Below, in pieces: positions 33,301 through 40,963 of a stretch of DNA of 64,000 nucleotides. How positions within the stretch are numbered: the first letter of the stretch is position 1; the number at the start of each line of letters is the position of its first letter. The DNA is taken from assembly GCF_013141715.1 (NCBI RefSeq), contig NZ_WHOA01000263.1, positions 1-64,000 of the forward strand, given 5' to 3'. Both the position numbers and the translations under genes were made by a program. Under the pieces are notes generated by a model. That model was not told the DNA's origin and did no database searches. It saw nothing but the letters and a program-made list of their open reading frames with translations. The DNA comes from Paenibacillus phytorum (GTDB taxonomy: Bacteria; Bacillota; Bacilli; Paenibacillales; NBRC-103111).

Positions 33301-33939
33301 ATGCGTGTACTTGTAATGACAGCTGTAGCTCCTGAAAGAGATGCAGTCCAGCGAGGCCTTGGCCATGACAGCAGATTTGAATTTGCCCTAGCTGGCGTTG
33401 GAATTGCTGCGGCAGCAGTGAACGGAGCAATTGAGCTTGCGAAAGCTGAATATGATTTGGTTATTATCGCCGGTATTGCCGGCGGATTTGTAGGGCAAGC
33501 GGAGATAGGCTCGCTTGTTGTGGCGAGCGAGATCATCGCTGCGGATCTTGGCGTGGAGCTGCTGGATGGCTTCAGCAGCCTGGACGAGCTTGGCTTCGGC
33601 TCGACGCGCGTTGGTGTTGCCGCGGATGTGGCCGAGCGAGTGACAGCGGCGTTGTTAGCCGCTGGTCTGCCGGCGCAGATGGCGCCAGTGCTCACGGTGG
33701 CAACGGCCACCGGGACGGCAGCGACAGCTGCTGCGCTGGCTGCGCGCGTGCCTGGAGCGGCTGCCGAAGCCATGGAAGGCTTCGGCATTGCGACGGCTGC
33801 GCAGCAGCGCGGCGTGCAAGTGCTGGAGATCCGCGCGATCTCCAACGCGGTTGGTCCTCGCGACCGAGACGCTTGGCGTATCGGCGATGCCTTTAAGGCT
33901 TTAGAAGCAGCAAGTTCAGTCCTAGCGGAGGTGCTTTAA
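33301..33939 (+). CDS. mqnB: Futalosine hydrolase MqnB
   Basis: A nucleosidase of the MTAN fold, 212 residues, removing the base from futalosine in the alternative menaquinone pathway. MRVLVMTAVAPERDAVQRGL, LAGVGIAAAAVNGAIEL, IIAGIAGGFVG, and AEAMEGFGIATAAQ with EIRAISNAVGPRDRDAWRIG are characteristic. The neighbouring mqnD, two bases downstream, secures the assignment. The gene is visibly more GC-rich than its surroundings from about 33540 on. Confidence 0.9.
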   Translation: MRVLVMTAVAPERDAVQRGLGHDSRFEFALAGVGIAAAAVNGAIELAKAEYDLVIIAGIAGGFVGQAEIGSLVVASEIIAADLGVELLDGFSSLDELGFGSTRVGVAADVAERVTAALLAAGLPAQMAPVLTVATATGTAATAAALAARVPGAAAEAMEGFGIATAAQQRGVQVLEIRAISNAVGPRDRDAWRIGDAFKALEAASSVLAEVL

Positions 33940-33941
33940 TT

Positions 33942-34889
33942 ATGAAGATTGCGTATTCACCTTGTCCAAATGATACATTTGTGTTCCATGCTTGGGCGCA
34001 TGGGTTAATCCCAGGTGCCCCCGAGCTGGATGTCTTATATGCCGACATCGACATTACGAACAAGCTAGCTGCAGAAGGCAGCGGGCCGGATGTCCTCAAG
34101 ATCTCTTACGCAGCACTGCCTTGGGTGCTGAAGGACTACGCCCTGCTGCCCTGCGGCGGCGCCTTGGGCAGAGGCTGCGGACCGCTGGTGCTGACGAAGA
34201 ACAGCGGCGTAGAGGGAGCAACGGGAACAGATGGAACAGAGGGAGCAGCAGGGACAACGGGAACAGCAGGGACAACGGGAACAGCAGGGACAACGGGAAC
34301 AGAGGGAACAGCGAGGACAGTGCCAGACCCGGCCATGCTCAGCGGCCGCCGGGTCGCTGTGCCGAGCGAGCGCTCGACCGCGTACTTACTGTTCCGCCTC
34401 TGGGCGGCACAGAACGTTCCGGGCGGCGTTGGGGAAATCGTGGTCATGCCGTTCCACGAGATCATGCCCGCCGTGCGGGACGGCCTCATCGATGCCGGCC
34501 TCGTCATTCATGAAGCGCGCTTCACTTACCCGTCGTACGGGTTAGCGCTTCTGACAGATCTAGGCAGTTGGTGGGAGTCGGACACCAACCTGCCGATCCC
34601 GCTGGGCGCCATCATTGCGCGGCGCTCCATGGATCTTGAGGCGCTTGCGGGCTGGACCCGCGCCTCGGTCGAATACGCGTGGGCGCATCCGGAAGCATCG
34701 CGCGACTACGTCATGCAGCACGCGCAGGAGATGGACCCTCAGGTTGCTGGGGCGCACATCGACTTGTATGTGAATGAGTTTACCGCTGATCTGGGTGAGA
34801 GCGGCTATGGCGCCGTCTTGACCTTGCTCCAGCGGGCTGCGGAGGAAGGGCTTGTGCCGCAGATGGATTATGCGGCATTGCTGAAGTAA
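33942..34889 (+). CDS. mqnD: 1,4-dihydroxy-6-naphthoate synthase MqnD with a collagen-like insert
   Basis: Converts cyclic dehypoxanthinylfutalosine to 1,4-dihydroxy-6-naphthoate. Family features are the start KIAYSPCPNDTFVFHAW, GRRVAVPSERSTAYLLFRLW, DAGLVIHEARFTYPSYGL, DLGSWWESDTNLPIPLG and a C-terminal helical end. MqnD is usually about 270-285 residues; this has 315. Residues about 89-126 are a run of Gly-x-y triplets (GTTGTAGTTGTAGTTGTEG) coded by three 18-bp DNA repeats at 34251-34304. The insert lies between the first domain and the hinge strand. It keeps the frame, so the protein is probably active with a flexible loop. Two terminators follow. Confidence 0.92.
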   Translation: MKIAYSPCPNDTFVFHAWAHGLIPGAPELDVLYADIDITNKLAAEGSGPDVLKISYAALPWVLKDYALLPCGGALGRGCGPLVLTKNSGVEGATGTDGTEGAAGTTGTAGTTGTAGTTGTEGTARTVPDPAMLSGRRVAVPSERSTAYLLFRLWAAQNVPGGVGEIVVMPFHEIMPAVRDGLIDAGLVIHEARFTYPSYGLALLTDLGSWWESDTNLPIPLGAIIARRSMDLEALAGWTRASVEYAWAHPEASRDYVMQHAQEMDPQVAGAHIDLYVNEFTADLGESGYGAVLTLLQRAAEEGLVPQMDYAALLK

Positions 34890-34906
34890 CGCTATGAAAT
34901 CGAAAA

Positions 34907-34936
34907 ACCGCTTAAGTGGTTTAACACTTAAGCGGT
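34907..34936 (+). terminator. First hairpin after mqnD
   Basis: Perfect 12-bp arms ACCGCTTAAGTG and CACTTAAGCGGT, loop GTTTAA. Confidence 0.7.
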
Positions 34937-34981
34937 CAAAATAACGAGGCTGTGGATACCCGCAGCCCGCATATAGAGAAG

Positions 34982-35021
34982 ACCACCGTTTAGGGAGCGA
35001 ACCCTATCACGGTGGTTTTTT
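34982..35021 (+). terminator. Second terminator after mqnD
   Basis: ACCACCGT/ACGGTGGT with inner AGGG/CCCT, followed by six Ts. Confidence 0.85.
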
Positions 35022-35108
35022 CGTCCTTATAATGCTGATTTCGTTTATGTTTGCGGGGCGCGAGAGCAGGCTAGATCAACTGGTTGATTTTCCTAATTCA
35101 AGCCCCTG

Positions 35109-35520
35109 TAGTGATGTTTTTCATCACTAAAGTGTGAATGAGGAGGAAATGAGCTTCGATAGCGATATAAAACATCCTTAAAACTGCCGAACCCAAGTGA
35201 AATAGTCTAATCTACTCGCCATAGCGATGTTTTACATCGCTAAAGTGTGCATGAAGAGGAAATGTGCTCAGTTAGCGATGTAAAACATCCTTAAAACAAC
35301 CGAACCCAAGTGAAATAGTCTAATCTGCTCGCTGTAGCGATGTTTTTCATCACTAAAGTGTGCATGAAGAGGAAATGTGTTTCGTTAGCGATATAAAACA
35401 TGCTTAAAACTACCGAACCCAAGTGAAATAGTCTAATCTACTCGCATAGCGATGTTTTTCATCGCTAAAGTGTGCATGAGGAGGAAATGAGCTCAGTTAG
35501 CGATGTAAAACATCACTAAA
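35109..35520. repeat. Tandem 113-bp intergenic repeat with dyads, about 3.6 copies
   Basis: Copies start at 35109, 35222, 35335 and 35447 (offsets 113, 113, 112), the last cut short. Each starts with the dyad TAGCGATGTTTTTCATCGCTA, then GTGTGCATGAAGAGGAAATG, a second half dyad TTAGCGATGTAAAACATC and CCGAACCCAAGTGAAATAG, TCTAATCT. Variants at the dyad arms tend to be shared (TAGTGATG with CATCACTA). No coding frame is convincing. It fills 34890-35643, together with terminators and a microsatellite. Confidence 0.85.
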
Positions 35521-35558
35521 TCCACCACACAACAGGGATGCACGGCACGATTCCCAGA

Positions 35559-35630
35559 ATTCATTCATTCATTCATTCATTCATTCATTCATTCACTCAC
35601 TCACTCACTCACTCACTCACTCACTCACTC
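35559..35630. repeat. Tetranucleotide microsatellite (ATTC)9(ACTC)9
   Basis: Nine ATTC units are followed by nine ACTC units with no interruption. It ends 14 bp from the stop of the minus-strand dehydrogenase gene. Tracts of this kind vary in length by slippage. Confidence 0.95.
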
Positions 35631-35643
35631 TGTACTCCACACA

Positions 35644-36600
35644 CTACCCAACCACATTCACCGGACGCCCATCTAGATAGGCACGCACATTACCAACCGC
35701 CGTACCCATCAGTCTAGCTCGTGCTTCTTTAGTTGCCCACGCGATATGCGGGGTAATGATCACATTTCGCGCATGCAGCAAGGGATTGTCTGGCCGAGGC
35801 GGCTCTATGGTTAGCACATCGAGACCGGCTCCTGCCAATCTGCCTTCATTGAGCGCATGAGCGACATCCTCCTCATTGAGAAGACCGCCTCGTGCTGTAT
35901 TAATTAAAATAGCTGTCGGTTTCATCAGAGCTATCCGTTTAGCATCTATCAGTTGATTCGTAGCCGGTGTCAACGGACAGTGGAGACTAATGACATCAGA
36001 GCGCTGCAGCAGCTCGTCGAGCTGCACCCACTCGATACCCTCAACAGGTTGAGGGACATTTCTTCCACTGCCAGTCGCGATAACTTTCATCCCCATGGCC
36101 TGTGCGATCAACGCGCTTTGTTTGCCGATTTGCCCTAAGCCAATAAGTCCCATGGTCTGACCGCTTAACTCCATGAGCGGAGATCGGCTGTAGCTGAAAT
36201 CAATCGACCCAGACCAATCCCCATTAAGCACGCTGTCACTATGCTGCTGCACCCGATGGCAAAACTCCAATAACAAAGCAAAGACCAATTGAGCAACAGA
36301 ATTCGAGCTGTAAGCAGGTACGTTAGTGACAATAATGCCATTCTCCTTGGCAGCCTGAATATCAACGATATTGTACCCGGTCGCAAGTACGCCGATATAG
36401 CGAAGCTTTGGCAGTTGCTGAATCATTTGAGCGGAAAGCGGCGTCTTATTCGTCAACACAATCTCCGCGTCAGCAGCGCGTTCAATGATCTGCGATTCAG
36501 CAGTTCGATCGTAGACAGCAAGATCACTGAGTGAATCTAATACGCTCCAGTTCAGATCGCCAGGATTTAGTGTGTAGCCATCAAGCACAACGATTTGCAT
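35644..36600 (-). CDS. D-2-hydroxyacid dehydrogenase (glycerate dehydrogenase-like)
   Basis: A 318-residue NAD-dependent dehydrogenase of the D-isomer-specific family. The Rossmann part has GLIGLGQIGKQSALIAQAMG; the catalytic residues lie in NTARGGLLNEEDV (Arg), GAGLDVLTIEPPR (Glu) and VIITPHIAWAT (His). Sequence resembles the glycerate/hydroxypyruvate reductase subgroup, but the substrate cannot be told. It is followed upstream by a pseudouridine synthase gene 22 bp away on the same strand. Confidence 0.9.
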   Translation of the reverse strand: MQIVVLDGYTLNPGDLNWSVLDSLSDLAVYDRTAESQIIERAADAEIVLTNKTPLSAQMIQQLPKLRYIGVLATGYNIVDIQAAKENGIIVTNVPAYSSNSVAQLVFALLLEFCHRVQQHSDSVLNGDWSGSIDFSYSRSPLMELSGQTMGLIGLGQIGKQSALIAQAMGMKVIATGSGRNVPQPVEGIEWVQLDELLQRSDVISLHCPLTPATNQLIDAKRIALMKPTAILINTARGGLLNEEDVAHALNEGRLAGAGLDVLTIEPPRPDNPLLHARNVIITPHIAWATKEARARLMGTAVGNVRAYLDGRPVNVVG

Positions 36601-36622
36601 CTCTTATCGCTCCCCAAGCCAT

Positions 36623-37633
36623 TTATTTCTTCACAGGTAACTCTTTAAACGGATTCAAAAACACCTTCGGAATATGCGTCTCAAATCGCAGCAGCTGACC
36701 CGTTGTCGGATGCAAGAATGCAAGCACTCGCGCATGCAGTCCAAGGCGGCCGATTTCCTTCGTCTTTGAACCGTATTTCTTATCGCCAACAACGGGGTGG
36801 CCGATGTCCTGCATATGAACGCGGATTTGATTTTTGCGGCCGGTTTCGAGATTAACTTCTAACAGTGAGAAGCTCTTGTTCGCTTGTAACGTTTTATAAT
36901 GAGTAATTGCGTGTTGTCCATCATTCGGATATGGCGTCGAAAACATTTTAAGCGACTTCGTATGCTCTTTGAGCCAAGAGGAAATGGTTCCCTCAGGCTT
37001 CCGTACCATACCTTCAACCAGGGCAACGTACGTGCGTTCTTTGACACTCTCCTGCCAAGTGTTCTGTAGGTGCTGCTGAGCTTCTTCGTTTTTGGCAAAC
37101 ATCATCACGCCGGATGTATCTCGATCCAGTCTATGTACAACGAAAATTCGAGCCTTCGGATCGTGGTTCCGAACATGTGCCGTGAGCTGACGATAGGCTG
37201 TAATCTCATTTTCTTTGGTATTTGTGGCGATAGATAATAGCCCGGCATCCTTTTGAATGACTATCACATCTTCATCTTCATGCAAAATCGTCATACCAGC
37301 GAGCGGGATATCTTCGACGATTTTATCTTTGTTAATGGTGACCGTCTGCTCTGGCTGCAATGGATAGTTGTAAGCTGTTACGGCTTTGCCATTCACTGCG
37401 ACTTGTCCACGGGCAAGTATGGCTTTTACGGAATTCCGGCCCAAACTCGAAAGCTTTTCTATTAAAAAAGGCAGAAGCTCAGAGGACTCCTTAACGGTGT
37501 ACTGGCGAGTGCTCATCTCTTGGTTTCCTTTTGTTGGAGTAGGAGTCTGGCTCTGACTCTTATTTTGCTTGAATTTGGGATTCTGGTTTTGGCTTTTATT
37601 TGGACTTTGAAACTTACCTTGCTTCTTTTGCAT
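36623..37633 (-). CDS. RluA-family pseudouridine synthase with low-complexity N-terminus
   Basis: A 336-residue RNA pseudouridine synthase: an S4-like domain (about 60-115, SLGRNSVKAILARGQVAVNG) and the catalytic domain with VVHRLDRDTSGVMMFAKNEE (active Asp) and ETGRKNQIRVHMQDIGHPVVG. The first about 40 residues are a Gln/Lys/Asn/Ser-rich tail. The start is strongly supported (TAGGAGGTC eight bases before the ATG at 37633), so the tail is translated; another ATG at 37516 would give a normal-size enzyme. Target uridines are unknown. Confidence 0.9.
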   Translation of the reverse strand: MQKKQGKFQSPNKSQNQNPKFKQNKSQSQTPTPTKGNQEMSTRQYTVKESSELLPFLIEKLSSLGRNSVKAILARGQVAVNGKAVTAYNYPLQPEQTVTINKDKIVEDIPLAGMTILHEDEDVIVIQKDAGLLSIATNTKENEITAYRQLTAHVRNHDPKARIFVVHRLDRDTSGVMMFAKNEEAQQHLQNTWQESVKERTYVALVEGMVRKPEGTISSWLKEHTKSLKMFSTPYPNDGQHAITHYKTLQANKSFSLLEVNLETGRKNQIRVHMQDIGHPVVGDKKYGSKTKEIGRLGLHARVLAFLHPTTGQLLRFETHIPKVFLNPFKELPVKK

Positions 37634-37774
37634 AAAAAAGACCTCCTATTGCGATCGCTTACCTTCCGGTCAGATCATTCACCTTACAATATACCACGTT
37701 CGCAAAAGCAAAAGAAACGCTATGAGTGAAGATCCTGTATAGCGCGCGACTTTCAAGTTACATCCTAAGGGAAA

Positions 37775-38821
37775 TTACTTATCCGCTACCTGTCCAGCCA
37801 GCTTCTGAATCGTGCTCCCCGCGAAAAATTCTCCCTGTAACCGCACATGTTCAAATGGTAAATGCGGATTCGCTATCCGCCAAAGCATCCGATCCGCCGC
37901 GCGATAGCCGGTTTCTCGAATCGGCAGCTGCGGGCGCGAGCACAGTGGGAGCGTGTCACTTTGTTCATTGAGCAGTGCGACTAACGAGCATTGCTGTGGA
38001 ACAGCAACCCCTAAGCGGCGCAGCGTGTGATACGCAGGCGCAGCTTCCTCATCGATACCGCAAATAACGGCAGTGGGCTTGTGCGTCCTGTACAGCACTC
38101 CGAAATTCTGCAGCCACTGATCTGTGCCGTCTCGCTCCGTTGCGTGCTCATACGGATCCACCGTAAACCCGGCTTCTTTCATTGCTTCACGAAAGGCCTG
38201 CCACCGGATAACGAAGCCACGTTGATCCAACGCATCCCCCACATACATAATCTTCCGATGCCCCATTCGCACAAGCCTTCGAACAGCTTGAAAAACAGCC
38301 TCGTATACATCCCAAATCACACTATCTACCTTGGTTTCCGGCGGAGGGAAGTTCAGCAGAATGCGAGGGAGCGGAAGCTCCAACAATTTCAGCTCCAGAA
38401 GGTCCAAATTCATTCGCGGCGCAATGAACACACCTTCCGCATACATCAGCTCTTGCTCCTCAGCCCATGCTTCAAATTGCGATGGCTTTAGGTGTGGAGG
38501 AATGAGGAGAGGCTGCACCGTGTGGCCGAATTCCATGAATCTTTCGTGCAGTCCTTGCAGCAATAGTCGATTGAAGTTTAAAGACTGTTTGTTTTGGACC
38601 AGCACAAACCGGCGCTTTACAACAGGATAGGGTGAAATATGATCCAGCTGCAGCGTTTGTTTCTGATCTTTGGTCATATAACCAAGCTCGCGTGCAAGCC
38701 GGAACACTTCACTTCGTGTCTGTTCGGACATTCCGGGGAGTCCACGCAGCGCTTTAGACACCGTTTGTATCGTAAGACCGAGCTCAGCGGCCAAATCATG
38801 AAGCGTAATTCGTTTGCGCAT
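37775..38821 (-). CDS. LacI family transcriptional regulator
   Basis: A 348-residue regulator: LacI HTH (MRKRITLHDLAAELGLTIQT, VSKALRGLPGMSEQTR) and a periplasmic-binding-protein-like sugar domain (RLVRMGHRKIMYVGD, AVICGIDEEAAPAYHTLRRL). The ATG at 38821 is chosen because the family starts right at the HTH; AAGGGGA lies about 12 bases upstream. Divergent to an FAD oxidoreductase gene, its most probable target. Confidence 0.9.
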   Translation of the reverse strand: MRKRITLHDLAAELGLTIQTVSKALRGLPGMSEQTRSEVFRLARELGYMTKDQKQTLQLDHISPYPVVKRRFVLVQNKQSLNFNRLLLQGLHERFMEFGHTVQPLLIPPHLKPSQFEAWAEEQELMYAEGVFIAPRMNLDLLELKLLELPLPRILLNFPPPETKVDSVIWDVYEAVFQAVRRLVRMGHRKIMYVGDALDQRGFVIRWQAFREAMKEAGFTVDPYEHATERDGTDQWLQNFGVLYRTHKPTAVICGIDEEAAPAYHTLRRLGVAVPQQCSLVALLNEQSDTLPLCSRPQLPIRETGYRAADRMLWRIANPHLPFEHVRLQGEFFAGSTIQKLAGQVADK

Positions 38822-38963
38822 ATGTCGATGAAATCCCCTTTTCAAATTAATGAATGAACTGTAATTTTAAACTAAATTTAAACTAAAAAGAAGGTTGAAT
38901 TTAAACTACACTAAGGGGGGAGCAAGGAACTCAGAAGAACTTAAACAAAGGGAGCGAATACAG

Positions 38964-40307
38964 ATGAACAAAATAATAGAAGCAGATATCGTCGTTGTAG
39001 GCGGAGGTCCAGCAGGTGTGAACGCAGCCATTGCGGCAGGACGGAGCGGGGCCAAAACGGTTTTGATCGAGAAATACGGCTTTATTGGCGGGATGTCAAC
39101 CGCTGCTCTTGTTTATCCATGGATGACATTTCATACAACAGATGGTAAGCAAGTCATTAAAGGACTAGCGCAAGAAATTATCGACCGCCTCATGGCAATG
39201 AATGCATCCCCCGGCCATCTTCGGGACACGGTGGGCTTTGTGAATACAATTACGCCATACCACCCTGAGATTTATAAAGTGCTTGCTGTTGATATGTTGA
39301 AAGAAGCGGGTGTTAAGCTGCTATTCCATAGCTTTGTTGATCATGTAGAGACCGTGGACAACCGTATCCAGTCCGTACAATTAACGTCCAAGTCGGGTAG
39401 AATTGATGTGAAGGGCAAAGTATTTATCGATACAACAGGAGATGCGGATCTTGCTTATCTATCAGGAGCACCTTGTTTACAAGGGCGTGACGGCGATAAA
39501 CTCACACAACCGATGACGATGAAGTTCCGGATGCGCGGTGTGGATTTGGCAGTCGTCAAACAGTACATGATCGACCATCCGGATGAATTTTATAAAAAGA
39601 CACCGATTGATGAGCTTGCAGATCTGCCTTTGTCCGGTGTTTTGGGTTATTACAAGCACTGGAAGGAAGCGAACCTGCCGATTAATCGAGATCAAGTGCT
39701 CTTCTTCACAGGTCCTGAAGCCGACGAGGTACTGGTCAACACTACGCGTGTTCAAGGGCTCGATGGAACTAATGTTGAGGATTTGACAGAAGCTGAAGAG
39801 CTGGGGCGTAAGCAGGTGTTGATGGTAGCTGAGTTCATGAAGAACAACCTGCCAGGCTTCGAAAAAGCCTCGATTTCATCGGTAGGCGCTCAAATCGGTA
39901 TCCGCGAAACGCGCCGTATTGACGGCCAGTATGCGCTGCAGGTTGCCGATGTCGTGCAAGGACGCCATTTTGAAGATGTTATCGCACGCAGCGGTTATCC
40001 GATCGATATTCACGATCCATCTGGCAAAGGTGTGACTGCTGCTTGGGTCGAAGGTGACGGAGCTTACGACATCCCATACCGCTGCCTGCTGCCGCAAAAA
40101 ATCGAGAACCTGCTGACCGCAGGGCGCTGTATTTCAACGACACATGAAGCACTCGCGACAACGCGTCTCACCCCAAGCTGTATGGCAACAGGGCAAGCAG
40201 CCGGTTCAGCGGCAGGACTTGCTGTTAAGCATGGTATTCAACCTGCGCAAATTGACATTGCGGAGCTGCAATCTGTTCTCGTGCAAGACGGGGCAGTGTT
40301 GAAGTAG
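38964..40307 (+). CDS. FAD-dependent oxidoreductase (FAD_oxidored family)
   Basis: A 447-residue flavoprotein: FAD-binding GxGxxG motif in IVVVGGGPAGVNAAIAAGRSG, then IGGMSTAALVYPWMTF, KVFIDTTGDADLAYLSGAPC and the C-terminal LTAGRCISTTHEALATTRL. It matches the family often next to carbohydrate-utilisation regulators, with unknown substrate. The ATG at 38964 has AAAGGGAGCG at nine bases and is preferred to the longer reading from 38895. A LacI regulator is divergent. Confidence 0.88.
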   Translation: MNKIIEADIVVVGGGPAGVNAAIAAGRSGAKTVLIEKYGFIGGMSTAALVYPWMTFHTTDGKQVIKGLAQEIIDRLMAMNASPGHLRDTVGFVNTITPYHPEIYKVLAVDMLKEAGVKLLFHSFVDHVETVDNRIQSVQLTSKSGRIDVKGKVFIDTTGDADLAYLSGAPCLQGRDGDKLTQPMTMKFRMRGVDLAVVKQYMIDHPDEFYKKTPIDELADLPLSGVLGYYKHWKEANLPINRDQVLFFTGPEADEVLVNTTRVQGLDGTNVEDLTEAEELGRKQVLMVAEFMKNNLPGFEKASISSVGAQIGIRETRRIDGQYALQVADVVQGRHFEDVIARSGYPIDIHDPSGKGVTAAWVEGDGAYDIPYRCLLPQKIENLLTAGRCISTTHEALATTRLTPSCMATGQAAGSAAGLAVKHGIQPAQIDIAELQSVLVQDGAVLK

Positions 40308-40315
40308 CAAAATGC

Positions 40316-40570
40316 CTCTCAGCGAAAGCTCAGTAGCCTCCCCGCCGATTAAGGGCGGAAAAGGCACTTAAAAGCTTGATAGTTAAGCTGAGAAGGCAGA
40401 AAAAGCCTTCTCAGCCAAAGCTCAAACGCCATCCCCGCCGAATAAGGGCGGAAAAGGCGCTTAAAAGCTCGGTAGTTGAGCTGAGAAGCTCCAAAAGGCC
40501 TTCTCAGCCAAAGTGCAAACGCCGCCCCGTCGAATAGGTGCCCAAAACGCGCTTAAAAGCCAACTACTGT
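40316..40570. repeat. Tandem 92-bp intergenic repeat, three copies
   Basis: Copies begin with (T/C)TCTCAGCCAAAG at about 40316, 40408 and 40501. Each has CCCGCCGAATAAGGGCGGAAA, a local hairpin (CCGCC/GGCGG), then GGCGCTTAAAAGC and, in the first two, AGTT-AGCTGAGAAG, whose CTTCTCAGC complement starts the next copy. The third copy is degenerate. They fill most of 40308-40646. Confidence 0.8.
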
Positions 40571-40646
40571 ATGCAGACCTCCAAAAAAGGGAACACTTCT
40601 ACTTACATGCTGCAACACTACATGTGAGAAAAGGTGGGAATTCCTA

Positions 40647-40871
40647 ATGCTTTTATATCAGTTAACGCAATGGTTCGAAGAGCGCACCACCCTGCAAAAG
40701 GCTTTGCAAAGTGGCCCCGCCGAAAATACTGGTGAATTGCAACAAAGAATGCAAGAAGTCGAAGAACAGCTGTATTCCCATGCTGAACGGTGGAAAAATG
40801 CGATTCAGGAAGCCTCCTATTTGCAGTTCCCTTATGAGAATCCTCAGTTGGATGATGATATGGTTCTTTAG
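40647..40871 (+). CDS. Small unrecognised helical protein
   Basis: A 74-residue protein with a good ribosome site (AAAGGTGGG) and a predicted helical hairpin: LLYQLTQWFEERTTLQKALQ and TGELQQRMQEVEEQLYSHAE, ending in an acidic NPQLDDDMVL. No family is recognised. It precedes the radical SAM gene by 92 bp on the same strand and may be cotranscribed. Confidence 0.6.
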   Translation: MLLYQLTQWFEERTTLQKALQSGPAENTGELQQRMQEVEEQLYSHAERWKNAIQEASYLQFPYENPQLDDDMVL

Positions 40872-40963
40872 TCTTCTTTGGGAGGGCTTACCTTTGTATT
40901 TCCTCGGTTTTCGTGTAGAATTAGATTGTACGATAAACGAGAACAGAACGAGGTTTTTTGATA

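Noticed and set aside
33270..33845. 191-codon minus-strand Ala-rich frame opposite mqnB
   Set aside because: Antisense shadow of a GC-rich gene, no motif.
34231..34545. Repeat-rich frames in other phases of mqnD
   Set aside because: They follow from the 18-bp repeats and high GC; only the MqnD frame has conserved motifs on both sides.
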